Counted from the stretch's first letter, positions 26,975 through 35,963 are shown. The stretch: DNA of 64,000 bases from Clostridia bacterium (GCA_017482055.1 JAFUOH010000011.1:1-64000); one strand, 5' to 3'. The notes: generated by a model not told the origin, from the sequence alone. Translations and numbers: made by a program.

Positions 26975-28429
26975 TCATCTGCTTCGCCAGGTAGAGGGTG
27001 CCAGCAGCATGATCATGGGGAATATCTCAAGTCTGCCTGCCAGCATATCAAAGGACAACAGCAGTTTGGTAAAGTCCGTAAAGCCGGCAAAGCTGCCCAT
27101 TGGTCCGACCTCTCCGAGTCCGGGACCTATATTGTTTATGGTCGCAGCCACCGCCGTAAAGCCTGTGACGAGATCGCACTCCTCCGCAAAGGTGAGACAG
27201 AAGAAGGATACCACATACAGCATGTTGTAAACAATTATGAACGCAGCCGCACTCCGTATAACCTCGCGTTCAGCCGGCTTTCCCTCCATGTTGATAGCGA
27301 TGACCGCACGCGGGTGAAGCATGTACTTGATCTCACGCAGTCCCATCTTTACAAGCAGGATAATGCGGCTCACCTTGATGCCGCCCGCAGTCGAGCCCGC
27401 GCATGCACCGCAGAACATAAGAAGCACAAGTATTGTCTGTGACAACACGGGCCAGGTATTGAAATCCGCTGTGGCAAAGCCTGTGGTAGTTATAACAGAC
27501 GAGACCTGGAAAAAGGCATAGCGTACCGAATCGCCCACGTTTCCGTATATACGGTAAATATCCCATGCTATAAGCGCCGCAGCTCCCGTCACAATAGCGG
27601 CATACCAGCGCAGCTCCTCGCTCTTTAACGCCTGTACACCCTGTCCTATAAGGATAAAATAATAAAGGTTAAAGTTTACTCCGAACAGTACCATGAAGAT
27701 ACCGATGACATAATCGATATACGCACTGTCGTAAGCGGCAATGCTTGCGGCTTTTATGCCAAATCCGCCCGTACCCGCAGTGGCGAAGGAGTTTAGCAGA
27801 CTGTCAAAAAACGGCATGCCGCCGATAAGCAGGAGTACGATCTCAATTGCCGTCATTACGATATAGATGCCATACATGATGCGTGCCGTGCGGCTGATTT
27901 TAGATACCAATTTGCCGACCTTTGGTCCCGGCACCTCGGCGCGCATAACATGCATTAATTTTACCGAACGAGTGTCCGCCTGCGGCAGTATCGCCATCAC
28001 GAACACCAGCACGCCCATACCTCCGATCCACTGTGTAAAGCTGCGCCAGAACAGCATGCAGTGATCCATAGCCTCCACATCGGTAAGTATGCTTGCTCCC
28101 GTAGTGGTAAAGCCGGACACCGTCTCAAAAAATGCGTCAACATATGAAGGTATTGCTCCGCCAATCACAAACGGTAAGGCTCCGATAAGCGACATGATTA
28201 TCCATGAAAGAGCCACCGATACAAAACCTTCCTTGGCAAATATCTGTGTGTTTTCGGGCTTTTTTACAGTAAAAAGCGTACCGATCATCAGCGCCGCGGC
28301 TATCGGTATCAAAAACGCGAGCCATGAGCCCTCGCCGTATATAAGCGCACAGATAAGAGGGAGCACCATAAGTATGCCCTCCACCCGCACGATGTGCCCG
28401 ATTATATAGGCTATCATTCTGTAATTCAT
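26975..28429 (-). CDS. trkH: Trk/Ktr-type potassium uptake channel subunit
   Basis: The 484-residue membrane protein belongs to the TrkH/KtrB superfamily of potassium translocators, with four repeated membrane-pore-membrane units. The selectivity-filter glycines are visible as FTTTGASIL, TAGTGGFGI, TTTGFATAD and NNIGPGLGEVG. The length matches TrkH rather than the shorter KtrB. The conserved end GRLEIFPMIMLLAPSTWR is complete. It is 12 bases downstream of its regulatory partner trkA and the two form one transcript. The role is cell turgor and pH control by potassium uptake. Confidence 0.93.
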   Translation of the reverse strand: MNYRMIAYIIGHIVRVEGILMVLPLICALIYGEGSWLAFLIPIAAALMIGTLFTVKKPENTQIFAKEGFVSVALSWIIMSLIGALPFVIGGAIPSYVDAFFETVSGFTTTGASILTDVEAMDHCMLFWRSFTQWIGGMGVLVFVMAILPQADTRSVKLMHVMRAEVPGPKVGKLVSKISRTARIMYGIYIVMTAIEIVLLLIGGMPFFDSLLNSFATAGTGGFGIKAASIAAYDSAYIDYVIGIFMVLFGVNFNLYYFILIGQGVQALKSEELRWYAAIVTGAAALIAWDIYRIYGNVGDSVRYAFFQVSSVITTTGFATADFNTWPVLSQTILVLLMFCGACAGSTAGGIKVSRIILLVKMGLREIKYMLHPRAVIAINMEGKPAEREVIRSAAAFIIVYNMLYVVSFFCLTFAEECDLVTGFTAVAATINNIGPGLGEVGPMGSFAGFTDFTKLLLSFDMLAGRLEIFPMIMLLAPSTWRSR

Positions 28430-28441
28430 AGTGTTTTCCTT

Positions 28442-29812
28442 TTACTTCACGGGATTTTCGAGAATATCGTCAAGGTCATGCACCGCCTGCTCGGTCTTTG
28501 CCACAATGATAACAGTGTCCCCGCGCTCAATGGTATCGTCACCGTGCGGATAGATCACGCGGTTGCCCCTTATTATGCAGGCGATGAGGACATTCTTTCT
28601 TATCTTCATATTTTTGATCGGCACGCTGAGATCGTCAAAACCCTCCGCCGCCACAAATTCGATAGCCTCCACTTCGCCGTCCACGATCTTGTAAAGAGTC
28701 TCGATACTGCTGCTGTCGGAATGCTCCAGCCCGCGCAGATAACGCAGAATACTGTTGGCGGTGATGGACTTCGGCGAAACCACGCATTCAAGTCCGATTG
28801 AGGAAAGCAGCTTAATAACGCTTGGGCGGTTTATCTTGGTGATCACCTTGTCCACTCCGCATTTTGCGGCATACAGCGAGATTATGATGTTCTCCTCGTC
28901 AACGCCGGTCAGTGTGACCGCCGCATCCGTGCCGGCGATGCCTTCTTCATCAAGCAAATCACTGTCGGTAGCATCACCGTGGATTATCATAGACTTCGGA
29001 AGCAGCTCGGCAAGCTGTTCTGCCCTCTCACTGTCGCGCTCCACGAGCTTTACGCCGATACCGAGGTTTTCGAGTCTCCTCGCAAGGAAATAAGCGATCT
29101 TTCCGCCGCCGAGTATCATCACGCTGCGTATACGCTTGTCCGCGATACCGAGCTTTTTGAAGAAGCTTACAAGATCTGCGTGGGACGCGGTGATGTGTAT
29201 CACATCTCCTGACTCAGGGGTAAAATCGCCCCTCGGTATAATGACCTCGTCACCGCGTTTTACGGCGCAGACGAGCACATTCACACCGCAGACAGACACA
29301 AGCTCGCTGAGTCTGCGCCCGCAGAGGGGATGCTCTTTGCCGATCTTTATTTCCACAAGGTCTACTCTCCCCTTGCAAAAGGTATCGACCTTCAAAGCGG
29401 CGGGGAAACGTATGATGCGCTGTATTTCCTGTGCCGCGTCATATTCGGGGTTCACCGCCATGGAAAGTCCAAATTCCTTATGCATGAATACGATCTGCTC
29501 AGCGTATTCGGGATTGCGTACCCGTGCGATTGTATGGCGCGTTCCAAGCTTTCGCGCCACCATGCAGCACATAATATTAAGCTCGTCCGAAGCTGTAACG
29601 GCGATCAACAAATTTGCCTTATCTGCCCCTGCTTCCAGCTGTACCGAGTTGCTGGCGCCGTTTCCGACAACACCCAGCACGTCATATTCGTTTACAATGT
29701 TCTCGATCACCGTCTGTTCGGTATCAACAACGGTAACATCGTGTCCCTCGGCTGAAATATATGAAGTCAGCAGGTCTCCGACCTTGCCGCAGCCCACAAT
29801 TATTATTCTCAT
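28442..29812 (-). CDS. trkA: Potassium uptake regulator with two RCK domains
   Basis: The 456-residue cytoplasmic protein has two RCK_N-RCK_C units (about 1-220 and 230-456). The first opens with the Rossmann motif IIVGCGKVGDLL, the second with MILGGGKIAYFLARR; each binds NAD(H) or nucleotide and gates the TrkH channel. The ATG at 29812 has AAGGAG 7 bases upstream. A longer open frame to 29968 runs through a GC-rich repeat element and is not coding. The leader of about 190 bases contains that whole element. trkH follows after 12 bases. Confidence 0.93.
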   Translation of the reverse strand: MRIIIVGCGKVGDLLTSYISAEGHDVTVVDTEQTVIENIVNEYDVLGVVGNGASNSVQLEAGADKANLLIAVTASDELNIMCCMVARKLGTRHTIARVRNPEYAEQIVFMHKEFGLSMAVNPEYDAAQEIQRIIRFPAALKVDTFCKGRVDLVEIKIGKEHPLCGRRLSELVSVCGVNVLVCAVKRGDEVIIPRGDFTPESGDVIHITASHADLVSFFKKLGIADKRIRSVMILGGGKIAYFLARRLENLGIGVKLVERDSERAEQLAELLPKSMIIHGDATDSDLLDEEGIAGTDAAVTLTGVDEENIIISLYAAKCGVDKVITKINRPSVIKLLSSIGLECVVSPKSITANSILRYLRGLEHSDSSSIETLYKIVDGEVEAIEFVAAEGFDDLSVPIKNMKIRKNVLIACIIRGNRVIYPHGDDTIERGDTVIIVAKTEQAVHDLDDILENPVK

Positions 29813-29833
29813 AACAGTTCTCCTTGAATTATG

Positions 29834-29987
29834 TAAATTATCGTATAGCCGAGGCGAGCGGGGGGTGTCGGGGGGCGGATTGCATCGGCGTATGAGAGCA
29901 AAGCAGCCCCCCGACCCGCGCCGCCCGAAGGGCGGCACGGAACGCGGGGTGTGGGGCAACCGCCCCACGACACTAAACGATAATTTA
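29834..29987. repeat. Hairpin-rich TA-flanked element, copy 1 (154 bp)
   Basis: The element is bounded by near-perfect terminal inverted repeats, TAAATTATCGTATA and TAAACGATAATTTA. Inside are GC-rich hairpins such as GCCGCCC-GAA-GGGCGGC and GTGGGGC-AACC-GCCCCAC. Two more copies occur at 44339 and 57366 in the same strand orientation. The outermost bases are TA on both sides, as expected for a duplicated TA target. It encodes no protein; any open frames across it (proteins beginning MGRLPHTPRS) are artefacts. Here it lies inside the trkAH leader. Confidence 0.85.
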
Positions 29988-30009
29988 CGCTTTACTACAT
30001 ATCAACAAT

Positions 30010-30038
30010 ATTTTAATACATCTTACGCAAATTTGCAA
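30010..30038 (-). promoter_or_regulatory. Promoter of trkAH
   Basis: On the minus strand TTGCAA (30033-30038) and TAAAAT (30010-30015) are 17 bases apart. Transcription from here would carry repeat element copy 1 in the 5' leader. Confidence 0.55.
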
Positions 30039-30107
30039 TAGAGTTCCCGTAAAAATATCGTTTTTCGCGAAAAAATCCATTTTTTATAAAAACCACCACA
30101 ATATCTA

Positions 30108-30136
30108 TTGACAAATCGCGCCGTGTGTGGTATAAT
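30108..30136 (+). promoter_or_regulatory. Consensus promoter of the GntR-ABC operon
   Basis: TTGACA (30108-30113) and TATAAT (30131-30136) with a 17-base spacer match the housekeeping consensus exactly. An operator-like palindrome starts 6 bases downstream. Confidence 0.85.
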
Positions 30137-30141
30137 GCAAC

Positions 30142-30162
30142 TGTACTATTACAGATAGTACA
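30142..30162. promoter_or_regulatory. Likely GntR (YtrA-type) operator
   Basis: TGTACTAT and ATAGTACA form a perfect 8-bp palindrome with a 5-base spacer at the expected transcription start, 30 bases before the gntR start. The position implies self-repression of the operon. Confidence 0.65.
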
Positions 30163-30192
30163 CATAGAACACCTATAGAAGGAGGAACGCAT

Positions 30193-30561
30193 ATGGGTGT
30201 CATAAACGTTGACACGCGCGACCGCAAGCCGATATATGAGCAGCTTATCGACAATATTAAAAGCCTTGTGCTCCACGGTATACTGAAGCCGGGTGAGCAG
30301 CTTCCGGGTGTACGCACTCTGGCGGTCGAGCTTGCGATCAACCCCAACACCATTCAAAAATCCTATGCGGAGCTTGAGCGGCAGGGGATAATCTATACCC
30401 TGCAGGGACGCGGCAGCTTTGTTTCGGACAATGTGGGTGAACTTTCGCGTCTGCAGCGCGAAAAATCGCTTGCACAACTGCAGCTCTCCCTTGAGGCGGC
30501 ACGTGATGCCGGTGTGGGAAAAAATGGGATACTCGAACTTATAGACAAGGTCTGGAGGTAA
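30193..30561 (+). CDS. GntR-family repressor, YtrA subfamily
   Basis: The 122-residue protein has the GntR winged helix at residues about 8-75 (YEQLIDNIKSLVLHG, then LAVELAINPNTIQKSYAEL) and only a short helical tail for dimer formation, as in the YtrA subfamily, which controls neighbouring ABC exporters. The start has AAGGAGG 8 bases upstream. A consensus promoter and a palindromic operator lie just ahead. The ABC ATPase gene follows after 5 bases. The inducing signal is unknown; in Bacillus the related regulator responds to cell-wall antibiotics that bind lipid II. Confidence 0.9.
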   Translation: MGVINVDTRDRKPIYEQLIDNIKSLVLHGILKPGEQLPGVRTLAVELAINPNTIQKSYAELERQGIIYTLQGRGSFVSDNVGELSRLQREKSLAQLQLSLEAARDAGVGKNGILELIDKVWR

Positions 30562-30566
30562 GAAAA

Positions 30567-31466
30567 TTGATCGAAATAAATAACGTCAGCATGAGCTACG
30601 GCAAGATACGCTCGCTTGAAAACGTAAACGCAGTGGTCAAGGACGGATCCATATTCGGGCTGATCGGCTCAAACGGTTCCGGTAAATCCACCATGCTGCG
30701 CATCCTCTGCGGCATCATAAGACCCGACAGCGGCACTGTCACCTATGACAGTCTTCCCGTTTGGGAAAATGAGCTTGTCAAGCAGGATATAGTTTATCTG
30801 TCCGACGAACAGTACTTTATGCCGCACTGCACCATAAACGACATGCGGAAGCTTTACAAGACCGTATATACAAGCTTCTCGGATGAAACCTTTGGCAAAT
30901 TGAAGAATATCTTCACCCTTGACTGCGACCGTAAGATAAACACCTTCTCCAAAGGAATGAAAAAGCAGGCATCGGTAATGCTCGGCATCTCGGCACGCCC
31001 GAAATATCTTTTGTGCGATGAGACCTTTGACGGTCTTGACCCTGTAGTTCGTCAGCTCGTCAAGCGTATACTCGCCGAGGAATCGGCAGAGGGTGGCATG
31101 ACCACCATCATCGCTTCTCACAATCTGCGCGAGATGGAGGATATCTGCGACACTGTCGGACTGCTTCATAAGGGCGAGCTATTATTCGTGCGCGAGCTTG
31201 ACGACATGAAATCCGGGCTTCACAAGGTTCAGGCTATCTTTGAGGGCGAATTTGACGCAGGCATGCTCACCCCCATGAAGATACTCGGCTTCAGCCGCCG
31301 AGGGAGTCTCGTCTCGTTTATCGCACGCGGCACCGTCGATGAGATAAACGCTCAGATGATCGCAAAAAACCCCACCTTCTACGAGACCGTACCACTCACG
31401 CTGGAGGAAATATTCATCTGTGAAATGGAGGAAAAAGGCTATGACTTCTCAAAACTCGATTACTAA
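30567..31466 (+). CDS. ABC exporter ATPase (YtrB-like)
   Basis: The 299-residue ATPase uses a TTG start with GGAGG 8 bases upstream. Walker A is GSNGSGKST (about residues 34-42), the signature is the degenerate FSKGMKKQ, and Walker B ends in LLCDETFDGLD. The degenerate signature and the C-terminal extension of about 80 residues are usual for YtrB/BcrA-like exporters. It overlaps the start of the permease gene by 26 bases, so the two are translationally coupled. It energises the export or antibiotic-sensing complex with the 712-residue permease. Confidence 0.9.
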   Translation: MIEINNVSMSYGKIRSLENVNAVVKDGSIFGLIGSNGSGKSTMLRILCGIIRPDSGTVTYDSLPVWENELVKQDIVYLSDEQYFMPHCTINDMRKLYKTVYTSFSDETFGKLKNIFTLDCDRKINTFSKGMKKQASVMLGISARPKYLLCDETFDGLDPVVRQLVKRILAEESAEGGMTTIIASHNLREMEDICDTVGLLHKGELLFVRELDDMKSGLHKVQAIFEGEFDAGMLTPMKILGFSRRGSLVSFIARGTVDEINAQMIAKNPTFYETVPLTLEEIFICEMEEKGYDFSKLDY

Positions 31467-33579
31467 AAATAAACGCGCGGGATTTATGCCGCTGTTTAAT
31501 TTTACGGCAAAGCAGTTTTGGACGACCATACTGCTGTTTACGATAATATTATTCTTCGTCCTGCCCGTTCCGATACTTATGATGGTCAGCGAGCGCTCGA
31601 TAATTGATGCGGACGATCTTTTAAGATTAAAACAGGATATTTCCGAGGATTGGGCAGAATCCATCCGCTACATCATAGTGGTTCTCATGTCGGTATTCGG
31701 TGTGGTCGTTTCCTGCTCGAGATTCAAATATCTCAAGAACAAGGTCTCCATTGACTTTTATCACAGTCTTCCCGTAAAACGCGGACAGCTTTTCTTGACG
31801 CAGCTCGGTGTCAGTGCGCTGTCTCTTGCGATACCTTATATTTTCAACATCCTGTTTACGTTGATAGTAATCGCTTCCAACGGGCTTATCACCGAAACGC
31901 TTATAGTCAATGTACTAATAATGTCCGCTGATGCTTTTGTGTACACCACCTTCTTCTTTGCGCTCTGCACTTTAGTTGGTATGGTGAGCGGTCTCACCGC
32001 GGTACAGCTCACGCTGACTGTCGTTGCTGTATTCATCATCCCCGCCGTCTATATAACGATACTCGCATTCATCAATATTTTTAACGAAAACATGTGGTTC
32101 ACCTTTTATGCCGATCCCGCACTGTTTGAAAAGCTCTCCCCAGCTCTCCGCTTCGTATTCGAAGCCGAGCCGCTGCATGTATTTGAAGCAATCACCCTGC
32201 TGCTTGTTTCCGTGCTGATCTTCGGCGCGGCATATGCAATATATATGCACCGCAAGAGTGAGCGGGCGGGCACTCCCGTGGTATTCGCACCGCTGGGCGA
32301 GGTCATCAAATATGTACTGGTGTTCCTCGGCACAATGCTGGGAGGACTGCTGTTCTACTATATCATGGACAGCTTCTTCTGGACGGTATTTGGTATGATC
32401 TGCGGCATGGTGCTGGTGTTCATGCTGGTCAACACCATCCTAAATAAGACCGCACGCGCCATGTTCAAGGGCTGGAAGGGGCTGTGCATATTCGGCGCGG
32501 CGGCGGCAGTTGCATTCACCATGCTCATGACCAATGCATTCGGTATCAATTCGAATATTCCAAAGCCCGAGAATACCTCTCGAGTAGTGGTGAATTTTGA
32601 CAGCGCCGTCAGCGATATGGAGTTCACAGATAAAGAAGTGATAAAAGCGCTCCACACAGTTTACACCGACAGCGATTGGACAGAATTCGACGGTCGTTAC
32701 GACTCGGTCATGTGGTACGATTACATATACATGGAGATCGTATTCTATCCCGACTTCGGCATCCCGGTTGCCAAAACCGTACGTATCTACAACAAATCCG
32801 ATTTCGCGGAGGAATTTCGTACCATACTTGACAGCGAAGAATTTAAGACGCAGTATGTCAATGCTTTCAATAAGCTCGGAAACGGTGATGGGTATGCATA
32901 CATCAACATTCCGGAATACGCCTTTGATGAGAATAACGGGGTGGTGGACTCCTATGACAGCACACATTGGAACTACGACGAATTTGATCTTTCCTATATA
33001 AACGCTCGGCAGATGGGACTCGATCTGCTTGCCGAAGCCAACAAAGCCTGCGGCTACGACTTTTTCCAACAGCCGTCTTTCGGAGATTTTTACGCCTATG
33101 CGTACGATGACTACTACGCAGAAACGATCAATCTTGCACTTATGAACTCAATGACAGAGCTCATAGATCATTACATCGAAAACGGCATGATGGAACGCAC
33201 CCCCGATGAATATATAGAAAAGCTGGCAAGTTGTATAGATGCGATCAAGGTCTATAAGATCACTAATGATAACATTGAGGATGACGAGTGCCTTATTGTT
33301 TCCGATAAAGCAGAGATACGCGAAATACTGTCAAGCGCCGTCAGCCCCACCGGCAACAGGCACAGCACTTATACCTTCGTCGAGACAGAATACTATGCAG
33401 AATATTCCATAGACATAATCGAGCGCTATGAGTTTACCGCTTATTATGATGAGGACGGAAATGAATATATAGAGGAAAGCTCTATGGATGAAGAAAACAT
33501 CCGTACTTACACCGAAACCTTCGAGCTTGCATTTCTCCTCGGTCAGATCCCCAATTTCATCACCGAACAGCTCGGTTAA
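31441..33579 (+). CDS. ABC transporter permease with large soluble C-terminal domain
   Basis: The 712-residue protein starts at the ATG at 31441, with GGAGG inside the end of the ATPase gene. The first 380 residues hold about eight membrane helices (for example 20-43, 78-95, 117-140, 158-180). The remaining 330 residues after GINSNIPKPEN are soluble and acidic, rich in Asp, Glu and Tyr, and probably extracytoplasmic; I do not recognise a domain there. Together with the ATPase and GntR it makes a YtrA-regulated exporter unit. The transported compound is unknown; bacitracin-type or other envelope stress compounds are possible by analogy only. Confidence 0.82.
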   Translation: MTSQNSITKNKRAGFMPLFNFTAKQFWTTILLFTIILFFVLPVPILMMVSERSIIDADDLLRLKQDISEDWAESIRYIIVVLMSVFGVVVSCSRFKYLKNKVSIDFYHSLPVKRGQLFLTQLGVSALSLAIPYIFNILFTLIVIASNGLITETLIVNVLIMSADAFVYTTFFFALCTLVGMVSGLTAVQLTLTVVAVFIIPAVYITILAFINIFNENMWFTFYADPALFEKLSPALRFVFEAEPLHVFEAITLLLVSVLIFGAAYAIYMHRKSERAGTPVVFAPLGEVIKYVLVFLGTMLGGLLFYYIMDSFFWTVFGMICGMVLVFMLVNTILNKTARAMFKGWKGLCIFGAAAAVAFTMLMTNAFGINSNIPKPENTSRVVVNFDSAVSDMEFTDKEVIKALHTVYTDSDWTEFDGRYDSVMWYDYIYMEIVFYPDFGIPVAKTVRIYNKSDFAEEFRTILDSEEFKTQYVNAFNKLGNGDGYAYINIPEYAFDENNGVVDSYDSTHWNYDEFDLSYINARQMGLDLLAEANKACGYDFFQQPSFGDFYAYAYDDYYAETINLALMNSMTELIDHYIENGMMERTPDEYIEKLASCIDAIKVYKITNDNIEDDECLIVSDKAEIREILSSAVSPTGNRHSTYTFVETEYYAEYSIDIIERYEFTAYYDEDGNEYIEESSMDEENIRTYTETFELAFLLGQIPNFITEQLG

Positions 33580-33585
33580 TATCCT

Positions 33586-33620
33586 AACGGCACCGCTAAA
33601 CCAGTGGTGCCGTTCTTTTT
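33586..33620 (+). terminator. Terminator of the GntR-ABC operon
   Basis: AACGGCACC and GGTGCCGTT form a 9-bp stem followed by CTTTTT, 7 bases after the permease stop. Confidence 0.85.
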
Positions 33621-33760
33621 GCACATTCCTGCATGCATTCACATTTTCGTAATATTTTTCTTTAACTTCCTCCGCGAAATTTCAATTTTGTTCACTCATT
33701 TTCACAAAAGTGTGGTATAATATATGTATGACTATTCTACCGCAGGAGGAAACAGCATAT

Positions 33761-34531
33761 ATGCAGATATCCGCAAAAGAAATAGCCTCACTGCTTCGCA
33801 CACTGTCGCGTACCGCAAACAAACCGCACTTCACCTCGGCGATTATCGCCGCCGCAGGCTGCGGTTCACGTATGTGTGACGAGTCGGGCAAGACCAAGCA
33901 GTTAATGGAGCTGTGCGGCATACCCGTTATTGTGCATACGCTGAGAGCGTTTGAGAAATGCGAGCAGATAAACGAAATCATCGTAGTCGCACGACGTGAC
34001 GAGGTTGAAATATACGAAAAATACAAGAGCGATTACGGCTTTTCCAAAATCTCCGCAGTTGTGGTCGGAGGGGATACCCGCCAGGAGTCGGTGCTTCGCG
34101 GCTTTGAAGCCATCTCCGACAAATCGGATTTCGTTGCAATACACGATGGCGCACGCTGTCTCACCACCTCCGAAATGATAGACGCGGTGCTGTTCGAAGC
34201 CTTTCGAAAGGGTGCGGCGACTGCGGCGACAAAAGCTACCGACACCGTAAAGCGCGCCGACGGCAAGGGCTTTATATCCGAAACAATCGAGCGCGAGGGC
34301 TTGTGGCTTGCTCAGACACCGCAGGTGTTCAAAACCGAGCTTTACCGTGCGGCGGCATACGTTTCAAAAGAAGATGGTTTTGCCGCCACCGATGACAATT
34401 CCCTCGCCGAGCACGTAGGCTTTCAGGTAAAATTAGTTGACTGCGGCTCCGAAAATATCAAGATCACCACTGCCGTGGACCTTTCTATCGCCGAGGTCAT
34501 TCTGAGACGTCGGGAAGCATGCGGCAAATAG
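33761..34531 (+). CDS. ispD: 2-C-methyl-D-erythritol 4-phosphate cytidylyltransferase-like protein
   Basis: The 256-residue enzyme transfers CMP to methylerythritol phosphate in the MEP isoprenoid route. The nucleotide-binding motif AAAGCGSRM with KTKQ downstream, the HDGARC and TDTVKRAD segments, and AQTPQVFK are the expected family landmarks. The start at 33761 has GGAGG 11 bases upstream; a longer frame from 33710 would overlap the TATAAT at 33716-33721. It has about 25 extra N-terminal residues before the catalytic fold. The related TarI/ribitol-phosphate cytidylyltransferases are the main alternative, since no ispF neighbour is present. Confidence 0.85.
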   Translation: MQISAKEIASLLRTLSRTANKPHFTSAIIAAAGCGSRMCDESGKTKQLMELCGIPVIVHTLRAFEKCEQINEIIVVARRDEVEIYEKYKSDYGFSKISAVVVGGDTRQESVLRGFEAISDKSDFVAIHDGARCLTTSEMIDAVLFEAFRKGAATAATKATDTVKRADGKGFISETIEREGLWLAQTPQVFKTELYRAAAYVSKEDGFAATDDNSLAEHVGFQVKLVDCGSENIKITTAVDLSIAEVILRRREACGK

Positions 34532-34534
34532 AAA

Positions 34535-34568
34535 CGCGCATTCCCACCAAATACAGCGAGAATGCGCG
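34535..34568 (-). terminator. Terminator after the small Asn/Gln-rich gene
   Basis: CGCGCATTC and GAATGCGCG form a 9-bp stem; on the minus strand it is followed by TTTCTATTT. It starts 20 bases after the stop of the gene at 34589-34750. Confidence 0.7.
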
Positions 34569-34588
34569 AAGCAGTTCAGCCGTCGAGC

Positions 34589-34750
34589 TTAATACTGCTT
34601 GTCAACAGGCTTGTTGTTCTTGCAGTTTGTGGAGTTGTTCTCCGATGCTCTGTTCTGATTGTTGTTTGTCTTGTTTTCGTTCTTGTTCTGATTGCTGTTC
34701 TGCTGGTTCTGATTCTGCTGGTTACGGTTCTGATTCTTTTCGTTATTCAT
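34589..34750 (-). CDS. Small Asn/Gln-rich low-complexity protein (53 aa)
   Basis: The 53-residue protein is made almost only of Asn, Gln, Lys, Glu and Ser, with NQNQQN-type runs, one Cys and no hydrophobic segment. The ATG at 34750 has AAGGAG 9 bases upstream (AAAAGGAG in an AG-rich tract), and a terminator follows, so it is a complete small transcription unit and not a chance frame. I do not recognise the family. Spore-core or coat small proteins of Firmicutes can be Asn/Gln-rich, which makes a sporulation role possible but unproven. The repeats of CAG/AAC-like codons could also reflect slippage-driven growth. Confidence 0.6.
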   Translation of the reverse strand: MNNEKNQNRNQQNQNQQNSNQNKNENKTNNNQNRASENNSTNCKNNKPVDKQY

Positions 34751-34820
34751 CACGAATACTCCTTTTCTTTGACCAAAGTCAAATAGATCTGCATTGATGC
34801 AGTCTCTATTCGAAATTTCA

Positions 34821-34852
34821 ATGCGAAGATATCGTGTTCGAGAGCTTCGCAT
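34821..34852. other. Inverted repeat between the small gene and manA
   Basis: ATGCGAAG and CTTCGCAT pair perfectly with a 16-base loop; the flanking AAATTT blocks extend the stem imperfectly. It lies between divergent genes and has no T run on either side, so an operator or leader structure is as likely as a terminator. Confidence 0.4.
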
Positions 34853-34921
34853 CAAAATTTACATAATAAGTATTCACCGATTCAAAAAAAATATACACAA
34901 ACTATTTTCGGAGGTATCACC

Positions 34922-35881
34922 ATGAAGCTTTATCCACTCAAATTAACTCCCGCTGTCAAGGAGATCATCTGGGGCGGCGACAAATTAAAGACCGCTTACG
35001 GTAAGGAAGCCCCATTTGAAAAGCTCGCCGAGAGCTGGGAGCTGACAGTTCGTCCCGACGGCATGAACATCATCGAAAACGGCGAATATGCGGGCATGAC
35101 GCTCGGCGAATATGTTGACAAGGCAACCTACGCTGTCATCGGCGAAGGCTATAACGGCGACCGTTTCCCGTTGCTCATTAAGTTTATCGACGCTCGTGAC
35201 AAGCTGTCGATACAAGTACATCCTGCCGACGAATATTCACTGAAAAACGAAAATGAGTTCGGCAAGACCGAGATGTGGTACATAGTCGAAGCCGACGAGG
35301 GTGCGGAGCTTGTTATCGGCACAAAACCCAACTACACCGTAGAGGCTTACAACAAAGCGGTTGCGGATAATACTGTCGAAGAACTTTTCACCAAGGTAAA
35401 GGTCAAAGCGGGTGAGGTGTATTTTATCCCGGCAGGCCTGGTTCATGCCATCGGCGCAGGTATCCTCATCTGCGAGATACAGCAAAATTCCAACGTCACC
35501 TACCGTGTCTACGACTACGGCAGACTTGGCAAAGACGGCAAGCCTCGCGAGACCCACGTTGAAAAGGCGCGCGATGTTATCGTAAACTACACCACTGCCG
35601 ATATCGAAAAAATGCGTTTTGCGGCGGCTTCCGATCGTACACCGTCACTTCTTGCCGCGTGCGATAAGTTTAAGGTGAACAAGTACTATTTCACTGACCT
35701 GACACTCAATGCAGGCAAGGAAAGCTTTGTTTCACTTACCTTCATCGAGGGCGACGGCGTTATCATAGCCGATGGTATCGAATACACATTCAAGAAGGGC
35801 GAAACTTATTATATCCCCGCAGGCATGGGCGAGTTCACGCTTAAGTCGAGCGGTGCGACGGTCATTGCGGCGGAGATATAA
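34922..35881 (+). CDS. manA: Class I mannose-6-phosphate isomerase
   Basis: The 319-residue cupin enzyme interconverts mannose-6-P and fructose-6-P. The zinc-binding residues are visible in SIQVHPADEYS (Gln and His, about 97-107), KTEMWYIVEADEGA (Glu, about 120), and the FIPAGLVHAIGAG helix-strand (His). The substrate Arg lies in NVTYRVYDYGR (about 200). The length matches the short Bacillus ManA/Pmi form, not the 390-residue enteric form. The ATG has CGGAGG 8 bases upstream. It converges on the ATPase gene; a shared terminator separates them. Confidence 0.93.
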   Translation: MKLYPLKLTPAVKEIIWGGDKLKTAYGKEAPFEKLAESWELTVRPDGMNIIENGEYAGMTLGEYVDKATYAVIGEGYNGDRFPLLIKFIDARDKLSIQVHPADEYSLKNENEFGKTEMWYIVEADEGAELVIGTKPNYTVEAYNKAVADNTVEELFTKVKVKAGEVYFIPAGLVHAIGAGILICEIQQNSNVTYRVYDYGRLGKDGKPRETHVEKARDVIVNYTTADIEKMRFAAASDRTPSLLAACDKFKVNKYYFTDLTLNAGKESFVSLTFIEGDGVIIADGIEYTFKKGETYYIPAGMGEFTLKSSGATVIAAEI

Positions 35882-35963
35882 CGCCGAATTTACAATTACT
35901 TAACATACACAAGTCGAGCTTGAATTATTATAAAAATTTGGGAAATATGTAGCCTGAAAAAAA

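Noticed and set aside
29813..29968. Longer TrkA start through the repeat
   Set aside because: The 52 extra codons come from the repeat element and recur as false proteins at the other two copies; the ATG at 29812 has a good ribosome binding site.
34773..34788. CtsR-like heat-shock operator near the small Asn/Gln-rich gene
   Set aside because: Only one GTCAAA-type half is a good match and it forms an inverted, not direct, repeat, so the known motif is not met.
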